A DNA stretch of 63,600 nucleotides, from the NCBI GenBank assembly GCA_015680685.1, contig MNCI01020816.1:1-63600 (forward strand), given 5' to 3'. The notes under the pieces were generated by a model, which made no database searches, was not told the origin of the DNA, and worked only from the letters and a program-made list of their open reading frames with translations. The translations under genes were made by a program, and so were the position numbers. The DNA comes from Gnetum montanum (Eukaryota > Streptophyta > Gnetopsida > Gnetales > Gnetaceae). Position 1 is the first letter of the stretch. Each line of letters opens with the position of its first letter. This document shows positions 1 through 9,829 of the stretch, piece after piece.

Positions 1-552
1 TTATTTTTGATTTGAAACCCTACAAACCCTAACCATCAGCTGCTTAGTCCTGCCCGCCAGCGCCCACCGTATTTATTTATTTATTTATTTTGGTTACTGC
101 GTCGGCCTTGAACTCTGTCTACCGTTGCTGCTGCTGGCACTCCTTCCGCTACTGCCATGATGCCCAGGGTCACGCCCAAGCCGATGCTAATTTCTATGAT
201 ATTTTTGCTGTTATATTCANTATATTTTGGAATTAGGCGTACCAGATTCATGTGTGGCGATTACATCACTGTTCATGATGTCCGTTTTCGGCAGTAATTA
301 ATGTAAGGTAAGGACTACCTAGACTGAAACTGAACCTTGGAACTTCCGTTGGAAATTCAGTTTCACCATATTCTCTTGGACAAATATTTTGGTCCAGATT
401 CAAATGAGAAGCAGCGCCTGGTAACTTCCACAATAGTATCCTCTCTTTTCTTCTTTGTGGTAATGCTGGAGACAAAAATCTCTTTTAATTTTTTCAAAAA
501 TCACCATAACCTTATAAAGTCTGTTCCATGAAATGGCCAAAATGTGCCAACA
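1..552 (-). repeat. End of an LTR-like insertion in A1 (left part outside window)
   Basis: This stretch is unrelated to the Ty3 pol sequence that starts right after it. Its last 29 bases (524-552) match the last 28 bases of the insertion at 1240-4145, both ending GCCAACA. Read on the minus strand this is TGTTGGC, a typical LTR start, so I infer an antisense LTR or LTR element whose other end lies left of the window. Upstream of the shared terminus the two sequences are not visibly similar. A TATT microsatellite is at about 70-90 and there is a single N at 220. The 69-codon minus-strand reading frame at 266-475 shows no recognisable domain. No gene is called here. Confidence 0.4.
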
Positions 553-1239
553 CAACCCACAAAAATCAATTGGTATAGTAGCATTCTCACTTATCTCACT
601 TCACAACAAATACCACAGGGGTGGGACTTTAGGAAGAAACAATAGTTTCTTTACAAAACCAAGTACTTCATGGAAATCAAGGGAAAAATTTATAAAGTCT
701 GTCTTGATGGTTTGGTTTGATGGTGTGTGCCCAATCAAGATCAATTGAAAGTTCTCCAGGATGCTCATGAGGGCCCCTGTGGGGGTCATTATGCTAGGAG
801 ATGAATGGCCACTAAGGTCTTGCTTGCAGGATATTATTGGCCAACACTATTTTGGGATGCCCATCATTTCACCCAATCCTGTGAACGATGTCAACGCGAT
901 GGTGGAATGACTGCTGGAATGGAGGGTTTGCAACAATGGATTCAACCTTTAGAACCCTTGGACATCTGGGGAATAGATTTTATGGGATTGATTACACCAA
1001 TGTCCAATGGAAAGGAATATATAATCGTTGTTGTTGATTACTTAACCAAATGGGCTGAAGCAATAGCTGTAACAGACTACACATCATCTACAGCTACACG
1101 ATTTGTACAACAACAAATCGTTAACAGGTTTGGTGTTCCACATGCAATCATTTTTGATAATGAGACACACTTTACGAGTGCAACCTTTCGCAAACTGATG
1201 CAATGCTTAGGGGTTGAGCATAAATTGACCACACCTTAC
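553..1239 (+). pseudogene. A1 pol, integrase N-terminal and core part (Ty3/Athila-type)
   Basis: Integrase inserts the reverse-transcribed element DNA into the host chromosome. The segment starts in the RNase H-integrase linker with stops and frame breaks (553-800). It is then open from about 805 and shows the HHCC zinc finger (H and H in DAHEGPCGGHYA, C and C in SCERC) and the rve core: GIDFMG (first catalytic Asp, codon 976-978) and IIFDNETHF (second Asp, codon 1156-1158). PLDIWGIDFMG is typical of Athila-type integrases. The frame is cut at 1239 by an insertion and resumes at 4151. Removing that insertion and one copy of its target duplication gives exactly 35 residues between the second Asp and the Glu of QAEVTNQ, the DD35E spacing. 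The open frame past 1239 to 1338 belongs to the insertion. Confidence 0.85.
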
Positions 1240-2578
1240 TATTGGCGACCATTTGAGACGCGACCGCCAACAAGTATCCTTGAACAGGATTTAGGTGCCT
1301 GCTGGTCTCTGGCAACACCAAGGCCCAAATACCTCTAAATAAACTCAGTAGTTAATGTGAGTATGTGTGTGTGCTGTTGCAGCGTGCGGTTGTGAGAAAT
1401 GTAACAATTGCATTGTGTGTAAACTACAAATGACTTACTTTAAAGAGATTCAGCCAACTTTGCCAAGTACTGTGAGTTGTTGAAAATTTCCTATTTTGTT
1501 CAACTGCCTAGTCTACATGGTCCTTATAATACCTACTTGTAACAAATAAAATTTTGCAAAAACATTTAAGCACAACTTCGCAATCTACTCCTAATTTTCC
1601 CCAGAGAAAGAGATAGTTCCACAAGAAAACTAGAAATAGAGCAAGATTCAATGGAAATAAGCAAAAAAGAAAAGAAAGCAGATTTGTGTAGACCTCAAAT
1701 ATTTAAACAAGGTAAAATGACATGAGTAAAAACTTCGCAATAAAGCTATCCCAAATTCAATATCTATGAATTGTTCAAACTTCCAAGGCTCAAACAAGCA
1801 ATTTCTTCAAGACAATCCTACTATGCTACCAAAAATTGCTATGTAAACTACCACATACGAGACTCCATTTTTGACTAGATAATAGATGTCAACGATTGCA
1901 TTCAAACAGAACCTTTAAAAGACTTGACAATTTTTGATTGAAATACCATGGGAATTCACTTTAAAGATAAAAAGAAGCTATTCTGGTCCCATCAAAATAC
2001 CAAAGATTTTCTGACTCCTCTCGACTACTGAATTGTTCAATGGCATGACTACAAACAGATGCTCTCTTACAACAATCCCAATAGCAGTTCCCACATGTTG
2101 CACAATAACGAAATTTACTATTAAAATGCTCTTAAGGGTTTTAAACACAAGCGCTTCTATGGCAAAATTTTAATAGAAATTTCTATCAGGCAACAAGAAT
2201 AGTAAGAGCAATCTAAAAATCCCAAAATTACTTGCCAAGGATGATACTATCTAAACCACTAGCTAAATAATTTAAACAAAATAAAAAATAAAATGCATAA
2301 CTCACAGGACCATGACAAAGAGGCTGAAATCTTTCCTTTAGCAAGCCATCTTACAAGCAATCGTCTTTACAAATCTTCTTTGCAAATGATCTTCTCAAGA
2401 CCCCAAAGTGTCTTCAAGTGAGAGCCTAAGTGCTAACTAGTAGCCTTCCAAAGTGTGAGGTATGAGACCTCCCAAAAGTCTCTTCTCCAAAAGTTTTTCC
2501 CCCAAAAATTATCCTCCAAAAATTCCTCCTAAAATTCTCTTTTAAAATTCCCTTTTTTCCCAAGTCCTCATGAAGCCT

Positions 2579-2585
2579 TTTTATA
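2579..2585 (-). promoter_or_regulatory. Possible TATA box of the antisense LTR-like insertion
   Basis: The minus strand reads CCTTATAAAAAGGCTTC here, followed downstream by a purine-rich R-like region and an LTR-like U5. The position, about 1.56 kb from the presumed LTR start at 4145, would mean an unusually long U3. Confidence 0.4.
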
Positions 2586-3508
2586 AGGTTTACAAGGTAG
2601 GTAGGGAAGTTACATATTCAAAAATATCTCTCCTAACTTCTCTCCCAAGTAACTTGGCCAACCAATTAGGAGATTACTTGCCCAACAAGTTAGGAGGTTA
2701 CTTGCCCATTTAATTAGGAGGGAGTTATATAGTTAGGAAGTTATTCATAAAGTTAGGAGGAATTAATATTTGTACATATTATAAATATTTCCTTTGTAAG
2801 TAATTTTTTTAAATAAATCTAAAATCCCTAATCTAGTTTAATTTAATTAAAATTGTAAATACTAAGTGTCATTAAGCTCTAGATTTTTTCATAAAAAATA
2901 TAATATAATATCCACCTTATTGGTGGTAGCGGTAGTTAATTTATCCTTTCTACATCCTCGATAATTGAAATTAAAATTCGGGATGGCCCGAAATATGAGC
3001 CCGAAGGTGAAGGCATTGACCCTGCAACTACCCACAACTGATTCAAAATATCTTCTTCGGCCAAAAATCTTTACCAGCAACTGCCATCACAAGAGAAGAC
3101 TCAACCACCGCGTTAGGAAACGTCATTGTGTGTTCCGTAAGGATCTACAACTGTTGTAACCTTTGCCTCTCGAAAATGCCCTGCAGGTTTTGTTGATTAT
3201 ATGATTTAATCTTTTCTTCGTAGATTTTTGCTGCATTCCATCTGTGATAACTGGTAAACTATCTGGCTTTCAAAGTTTTCTTCCAACATTTGGTGCAAAT
3301 TCCTCAAGCAACGTCCACCAAGGTTTTAAAGGCATTTTCCGTTGTTGTGAATGAAAACCCAGATTTGTTCATCGTGCGAAATAGGCATCCATTCTTCTGA
3401 ATTCCACAAGTGTCTCTGCTAAAATTGATGATATGCCCGCTGCATTCTGCCCTAAACTGGCCTCAGTTCTATTTGCACAGCCTGCATGTGATTGCTGCCC
3501 GAAACCCC

Positions 3509-3600
3509 CTTTAACTCGGCTCAGTGGTGAAAGAAAGGCCTCCCACGCGCTCTAAGAACTCAGGTTCGACATCTGGCAAGTTGGCAACATAAATCTAACC
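3509..3600 (+). repeat. Possible tRNA-derived SINE head (A and B boxes)
   Basis: CGGCTCAGTGG at 3517-3527 fits the RNA polymerase III A box at 10 of 11 positions, and GGTTCGACATC at 3563-3573 fits the B box at 10 of 11. The start-to-start spacing of 46 bases is usual for tRNA-derived SINEs. No cloverleaf can be folded convincingly, so it is not called a tRNA gene. The 3' end and target duplications were not identified. Confidence 0.3.
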
Positions 3601-4145
3601 GATGCGTGGGTGAAATCCTCAATGGAAAGTCAATGGATTTGCCCAAAAACCACATCATTCAGTTCTATTTTTCTGATTTTTGGTTTTTTCTCCGGCAGTG
3701 TTAACAATGGGCGTTTGGGCTTACGGAAATTTGGGTTCATCTACAATACAGAAACCTTTACATCCTTTGATAATTTTAAATTTACAGGATTCAGAACCTG
3801 TTGGTAGTCCGTTAGGTCCTTCACTTGCTTCCAACTCTTGGCCAATTTTTAATAATCCATTACCCATGGTGTTGTCTATTTTGCCAATATTAACAGGGAG
3901 TATGCTTTCTTGTGATAAATAATCACCTCCTTATTTTTTATTCCAATCTTCACTCAAGAAAATAACTTGGCATTTTAATTCTACTTTCCAAGAAGGCTTC
4001 AACATCAAGATTATTTACCATTGGCTTGCTTCTCCAAGAATACCCATCAACTCACAATACTAAACTGCAAATTTACAACCAGGGATTGTGCTAATTTTGA
4101 ACAAAATATTCCAACTATTCCATGAAATGGCCAAATGTGCCAACA

Positions 4146-4743
4146 CTTACCACCCCCAAGCCAATGGTCAAGCCGAAGTTACTAATCAGAGATTACAAGA
4201 ATATTAACACGAACAATTAGCAAATTTAGGTGAGACTGGAGCACGAAACTAAACGATGCTCTTTGGGCATATCGTTCTACTTGGAAGCTCCCTACAGGGT
4301 ATTCTCCCTATGAGCTAGTGTACGGGAAACTTCCAAAACTCCCCATACAGAATGAGCTCCATACACTGTCCATGTCTTGCGAGCTTCACTTGGATCTCGA
4401 CCTAGCACAAAAACAACGGTTAGCAACTTTGAACATGTTAGAAGAGAATAGATGAGTTGCACAAGGCACATAGTAAGCAACGTCATGACTTATGGATCCG
4501 AAGGTTTAGGTACCAACTAAGAGATAAGGTCCTTTACTGGAACCCCACACATGTACCCCAACGTACAAAGTTTCAAACCTTGTGGGAAGGGCCTTATATT
4601 ATTCATACTACCTTCCCCTCTGGGGCCATGATGATCTATAAGCCTGACAGCCTAGACAAAAGGTTATTGGTTAATGTGCAACAAACAAAACCTTTCCATG
4701 AATCTACAACAGCCAGTACAAGTTACAACTCCACTAGTGGTTA
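4146..4743 (+). pseudogene. A1 pol, integrase C-terminal part
   Basis: Continues the integrase broken at 1239: YHPQANGQAE carries the catalytic Glu (codon 4175-4177). It is followed by a degraded stretch with stops and frameshifts (4200-4450), then an open C-terminal part with YQLRDKVLYWNPTHV and KFQTLWEGPYII, the usual end of Ty3 integrases. Pol ends near 4743. The homologous end in element B lies at 40330-40590. It cannot work as it stands, because of the insertion and internal stops. Confidence 0.8.
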
Positions 4744-4837
4744 ACCTCACTTGTTATTTCGGATCTCTCCCTTACAACTCAGTCATGGGGGAGATGGCCA
4801 CGTATGCTGATCATATGGGGCCCTCAGTTCTTTTTAG

Positions 4838-4936
4838 TTTTTGTTTTACAAATTTCTTTATGTTTTCTAATTTTTGTTTTACAAATTTCTTTAACTTTTC
4901 TAGTTTTCGTTTTACAACATCATTATACTTTTCCAC
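4838..4936 (+). repeat. 33-bp tandem repeat, three copies
   Basis: Units start at 4838, 4871 and 4904; each begins TTTT(T/C)GTTTTACAA. They form the T-rich start of the spacer. The third unit is diverged and runs into a GT microsatellite. Confidence 0.85.
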
Positions 4937-5383
4937 TTTTTGTGTTTGTGTGTGTGTGTGATCCACCCTGTAAGTTTGTCCCATAATAAGTGTTCGGTAT
5001 GATGGTATGAACTATTTTCATATTGATTGCTAATGTTTGGTTTTTACCTTTACATTACAATGTTGATACTAAGGTATGTTTCTTTTGATATGGCAGGCAA
5101 TGAGATCACTTTATCCATCCATCCACCAAATTCTATGGTTTCTCTGGGCTTGGAAATGTACAGTCCTTTCTAATAAGAACTTTAACGAATCGGTGACTAG
5201 GTATTTCTCAAACCAAGGAAGGACTCAAGGATTGCAAAGGGTGTGACTTCAAGGGAACTTGATGCTTTTGTGTTGGTCATTCTCTTGGGTGCTTGGATGT
5301 TTTCTTCTTCTTGAGTTTTCTTACCATTCCGACGTTACCCAATTATCAGAAGCTGAGACAATAAAAATAAGAAGTCTTTGCAT

Positions 5384-5448
5384 GGTGTGGTTCTCACACA
5401 TAAAAACACAAAACCAAAAAAAAATGTAGTGAGAATTCAAAGCACACC
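5384..5448 (+). other. Imperfect hairpin in A1 spacer
   Basis: The left arm GGTGTGGTTCTCAC (5384-5397) pairs with the right arm GTGAGAATTCAAAGCACACC (5429-5448) around an A-rich loop. Two related hairpins occur at the matching place in element B with different but still complementary inner stems. Confidence 0.5.
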
Positions 5449-6692
5449 CCTTAGAAAAAATAAAATTTGGGCTACAAGCACTGGTTATGGAACCAAAAGT
5501 GTTCCCTCTAACTAAGGCCATTCTCGCTTCCCATTCTCTCCTTTGTTTTGTCAGAATGGTGGTGGCTCTTGGGAGATGCATTTTTGTTATCCAAGTTGAT
5601 GGTTTAGCCGAATGCATTGATGCGAAGTCACTGAAAGTGGTTAGTTTGAGGCCGGAGTTGGAATGATACTTGCCAAGTCACATTAATCATAAAACACACA
5701 AGGAGCTGTACACAACCTTGTCCTTGGGATTCCATTCCATTCTATTCTCTCCATCCTTCTCTCCATGGTTCATCTCATTGCCAATTATATCATTAGTGTA
5801 CATATTTTGGTTGATGCATTATTTTCTTTTTGGTAAATTTAACTCTTGTTCCAAATGACATTCCTAGGGCCTATGGACTCTTTGAATGTGGGATTGCTAG
5901 GGAATTAAAGGCATGAGCCTACTTTGGGGAGGACCCACTGTCATTCCTATTTGGTGCATCAGTTAACTTCTTTTTCCTAACATTTTTGCAATTAATTTTA
6001 TTTTTTTCATTTCTATCTAGACATCCGTTTCATCGATGCCATAGTTGTCTCTTTTTGTCTCTCTTTCTTCCTCCTTTTCTTTCTCCATTCTAATGCTACC
6101 AGAGGTTCACAATTAGTCATGGGGGTATGGGACCTAATTTTTTTGATTTTCTCCTAGCCCCAAAATTTTTGATTTTCTTCCTAATCCCTACACCTTTGGT
6201 AGTCATTAGTAACATATTCCTAGATCCGTATTAGCCATACCACAACCTAGCCAATGAACCTACACTGAAGCAAGGTATTAATTACATGATGATTCATTTA
6301 ACCTTGCTAATATAAGACTATGTTGTGCGTGCAGATGGTGATCATATAAACAACGGATTGGATCTAGAGCTAGAGCAGACACTAGGAATGGAGCAGTACT
6401 GGAAGCAGTTATGCAAGGAGCAAGATGGATAGCGCACTTACCAAAGGACAAAAAAAAGTGCAATCTTGACGTCGGTAGCAGCAACACTTCTTTCTATCTC
6501 TCTCTTTCTCTCAAGCTACCAACAAAGGCCTAATGTCATTGTAATAAGGTGTTCACCCTTGTTGTCATGAACACCATTTTTGTAAAGTCTTGTAATATTG
6601 ATCTATTCACATGTCATCCCATTAGTTCCATTTTCCTCAATAATTCCATACCTTCCCGATATTATTGTAAGGAACTTGAGGACAAGTTTTCA

Positions 6693-6708
6693 TTCAGTCA
6701 TGGGGGTA
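6693..6708 (+). other. Polypurine tract of A1
   Basis: TTCAGTCATGGGGGTA directly precedes the 3' LTR and would prime plus-strand DNA synthesis. D, C and B have the matching tract at the same place. The preceding GAACTTGAGGACAAGTT is also shared with D. Confidence 0.75.
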
Positions 6709-7620
6709 TGATGAGACGCAATATCGCATGGACCACGATATCGCATATGCGATATCGCGGTCTGTCACCAAATCTATAAATAAGAGGTGGCACTCCCCTC
6801 ATTTCCCATCCTAGGTTTAAAGTAGGGAAACTCTGGTAGTTTGATCACTCCAGAGATAGAATATTTTCCATGTGCCCGCAGTAGGAGTCCCCAAGTGAAC
6901 GAATCTTTATTTGAGCAGCTTTGTACCTTAATGCAAGTTGTGTATGGCAATAAAGACGAGCTTTGTGGATAAACCTTGCAATGCATGGAATAGGTTTATT
7001 ACATGTTATTTATTACCTGCATTAGCACGGCATGAGTATGACTTGGTTATGAGCATTGACGAATGTGTACGGCTAACCAAGGAATCGACTACTCATCACG
7101 ATTAGTCTCTCTCACCCTCAACTCCTAGAATACGGGATGAGTACGACTTGATTACGAGCATCTACCGGTACGGCTAGTCAAGGAATCGACTGCTCATCAC
7201 GTTTAGGCTCGTTAAGTGCCTCAGTAAAACCACTTCGAGCACGTGCATTACGTGTGGTGATCCTAGTAATGATTAGCGTTTGGTAGCCACAGTTGCATAG
7301 TTTAGGGTGTGCACGGTAAGTGGGAATGGATGTTGACGCTAGTTAATTTAGACTTAGGTCCTTAGTTAGAGTTAGTTAGTTCTCTCAACCCTTCACCCTT
7401 TAGCATAGGAGAAAAACCATAAATGACCATAAAAATTATATACCTTAGACTTACTTAACCATACACTATGAAAACAACAAGTAAGTCTGGGAAGACAAAA
7501 AATGATTAACCCCAAGTGTTTCATGGGGCGTTTATGCATTTAGTTTGTGGAGTTCGACTGAATCATGCGTGCTACGCTTGTTTCGTATGGTTGAGTGTAG
7601 GGGTACCTCGCCACTCATCA
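6709..7620 (+). repeat. 3' LTR of A1 (912 bp)
   Basis: Starts TGATGAG and ends CTCATCA. U3 holds repeated GATATCGC words and a TATA box (TCTATAAA, 6773-6780); a poly(A) signal AATAAA is at 6949-6954. It is collinear with the LTR at 61745-62667. The end TGTAGGGGTACCTCGCC plus CACTCATCA is shared by all four Athila-type LTR families in the window. The next bases (CCATA) start another element. Confidence 0.9.
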
Positions 7621-9829
7621 CCATAAATGTTAAACATCACAAAGAAAGATAATTCAGTTTTCAAGAAAAATTTGTTATTACTGTTAAAGAATAATCTAGA
7701 AAATTTCACTTGGTCTTATGATGATCTTAAAGATTTTAGACTTGATGTGTTGACACATAAAATTCCTTTCATAGATGGTTGTAAAGCGATTAAGAAAAAG
7801 TAAAGGAAATTTAACCCTTCATTTGAGTTAGCTATGGAAGTCGAGATTAAGAAACTATTGCAAGCCTAAATCATATATCTAGTCCAATATTTAAGAAAGA
7901 AGAATGGTGATATTAGGCTTTGTGTAGATTTTAGAAATTTGAATGAAGCACCTACAAAAGAGAAGTGTCCACTACCTAGAATTGATGAAATGTTGATCAA
8001 AGTATTAGGATGTCAAGTATACTCATTTTTAAATGGACTTTCAGGTTATAATCAAATTATGGTAGATAAAGGAAAAGATATAAAATAGCATTTATCACCA
8101 AATGAGGGATATTTGATTACAAAAAATGCCATTTGAATTACCAAATGCTAGAGCTACTTTCCAAAAAGCAATGAACTTATCTTTTAAAGATTTGATAGGA
8201 AAGTTCATTATGGTTTATTTAGATGATATCATTGTCTGCTCAAAAAGGAGGGAAGATCATATCAATCATCTTGAACAAATTTTTGATAGATGTTATGAGT
8301 ATGATATTTCATTAAACCTCAAGAGATGTATTTTTGGGATTAAGTATGGGAGTTTATTGGGGCATGTAATTTTCCAAGAAGGGATTGCTATAGATAATGT
8401 GCAAATTCAAGCAATACAGAATATCAAGCATCCTACAAATAAAAAGTCTCTTAGGTATTTCTTTGGAAAGATAAATTTCATTAAGAAATTTATCCCAGGA
8501 TTCACCAAAATTACTAAACCTTTTATGCATATGCTCAAGAAAGATATCTCAATAAGGAAATCATCAAAATTAGAGAAAGCTTAGCAGAAATTGAAAAGGC
8601 TATTCAAGAAGGTCCATACTTGGTAAAACAAAAATTGAAGATTTCTAGTTATATGCTTTTGCCTTGAAGGATTTAATTGCTAGCATTTTAACTCAAAGAG
8701 ACAATGGTCAAGATGAACCAATTTGATCTTTTGGATATCAGTTGAAAGGTTCTAAACTAAATTATTATGATTTACAGAAACAAACATTTGCAATCATTAA
8801 ATCACTTCTACATTTCAAATATTACTTAGAAAGCTCATTGGTTCATATTATGCTAATAGAGCCTACCATTAAACAATTCTTGGCTCAAAATGAAATTGAA
8901 TTGAAAAGAGGGATGTGGCCTATAAAGCTTCAAGGTTTCAAATTTTCATTAAAACTATGCAAGGCTATTAAAAGAAGTTAATGGCTAAAGAATATGAAAT
9001 ATCCATAATAAGGACTCATGGGGGAATGTGGAATGATGAAATTCTAGAATTCCTTAACATGAGGAAAGTTCCAAATAATTTAATTGTAAGTCAGAAAAGG
9101 GCTTTTTTCAAAAAGACAAATAAATTTATGGTTAAAGATGGAATCTTATATCGAAAAGACTTCAGAGGGATTTTGTTATAATCTATCCATAATGATCAAA
9201 TTAGTTCTATTTTAGAAAAATTCCATGATCATTCTAATTTGTTTTATGAGTCTCCTACATCTACTATGCAACATATACTTTGCTATGATTTTTATTGGCC
9301 TAGTATGTACCAAGATATTAGTTCAAGAATCCATAGATGTTACAAATGTCAAATTCATGGATCAAAAATAAAAAAGGCTAGAACTTCCTTAAAATCAGTA
9401 ACTGTGGATAGACCATTTTAGCAATGGGGCTTAGATTTTATTGGTATAATTACTCCTTTAAGAGCTAGACATGAGTTTATTCTCACAACCACTAATTACT
9501 TCACCAAATGGCCTAAAGAAAAAGCTCTAATTAAAAGTTCAAATTATTATCCTCAAGGGAATGGCTTGGCTAAATCTACAAGTAAAAAGCTTATTTCCTG
9601 GATCAAAAAGTCAATGGAAGGAAATCCAAGAAATTAGACTGATTTTTTGCAATTTGCATTATGCACTAACTGTATTAGATTTAAAATGGCTATTGGAACA
9701 TTAACTTATAACTTAATCTATGGTCTTGCAAGAGTTATGAATAAGATTATAAACTCAACCTTTGATTTAGTGCAAAAGTGTAGTGAGAAAACTAATAAAG
9801 ATGTGTATACACACACACACACATCTTAA
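7621..9829 (+). pseudogene. Ty3 pol remnant of a second lineage (element E): RT, RNase H, integrase
   Basis: Reverse transcriptase copies element RNA, RNase H removes it, and integrase inserts the product. Seen: a linker (7690-7800), RT with DIRLCVDFRNLN (about 7910), FLNGLSGYNQI (about 8025, Asp of the usual LDG changed to Asn), MPFELPNARATFQKAMN (from 8126), and catalytic YLDD (8215-8226). RNase H is degraded (8640-8960). Integrase has a zinc finger ending CYKCQ (about 9335), WGLDFIG and NYFTKWP, then a deletion that drops the middle of the catalytic core, then YYPQGNGLA and MAIGTLTYNLIYGLA. YLDD instead of the FMDD of the other Ty3 elements puts it in a different lineage, which I do not name. 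The 5' part lies left of A1, outside the window. Many stops make it dead. Confidence 0.85.
9799..9826. repeat. AC microsatellite with inverted ends
   Basis: AGATGTGT and ACACATCT flank an AC run, giving a small palindrome, followed by a TA-rich stretch (9850-9900). It marks the end of recognisable element E. Confidence 0.6.

Larger units (their letters stand above)
1240..4145 (-). mobile_element. 2.9 kb LTR-like insertion inside A1 integrase, TSD CTTAC
   Basis: The insertion is flanked by perfect CTTAC direct repeats (1235-1239 and 4146-4150). On the minus strand it starts TGTTGGC and ends GCCAATA, that is TG...CA LTR ends with one C-to-T type change. A minus-strand TATA box (2579-2585) followed by an R/U5-like stretch supports an antisense LTR. 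Part of that stretch (GGCTTGCTAAAG, minus strand, near 2330-2345) recurs in the + strand fragment near 12700. It may be a long solo LTR or a small non-autonomous element. The region 3000-3930 carries other sequence, including a possible SINE head and a 80-codon frame at 3680-3922 with no recognised domain. I see no retroviral-type coding sequence in it. Confidence 0.6.
4744..6692 (+). other. A1 post-pol spacer, accessory ORF absent
   Basis: No coding region is supported. It opens with a polypurine-like motif right after pol (CAGTCATGGGGGAGATGG, 4780-4797), then 33-bp repeats, a T-rich stretch and a GT microsatellite near 4945. It then has the block GGTGTGACTTCAAGGG (5239-5255), a hairpin (5384-5448), and the block TTTGGGGAGGACCCACT (5923-5939), all shared with other elements. 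A second PPT-like motif is at 6115-6128. B, C and D have a U3-like promoter and a 2.8 kb ORF after this point; A1 has only about 570 bases of unrecognised sequence before its polypurine tract. Confidence 0.65.
553..7620 (+). mobile_element. Athila-type Ty3 element A1, 3' part
   Basis: The visible part runs from the RNase H-integrase linker through integrase, a 2 kb spacer, the polypurine tract and the 3' LTR. It is interrupted at 1240-4145. Its LTR is the same family as that at 61745-62667. It lacks the accessory ORF carried by elements B, C and D and the U3-like module that precedes that ORF in them. Its right flank is pol of an unrelated Ty3 lineage (E), so A1 probably inserted into E. The right flanking bases are CCATA; the left end is outside the window, so the target duplication cannot be tested. 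Confidence 0.8.

Noticed and set aside
16-36. Telomere-like AAACCCT words
   Set aside because: Only two imperfect CCCTAA-type units; not an interstitial telomere array.
3509-3600. tRNA gene
   Set aside because: A and B boxes fit, but no acceptor or anticodon stems can be formed.
3680-3922. 80-codon frame in the LTR-like insertion
   Set aside because: Reads plausibly but matches no family I recognise, and a second overlapping frame is equally open.
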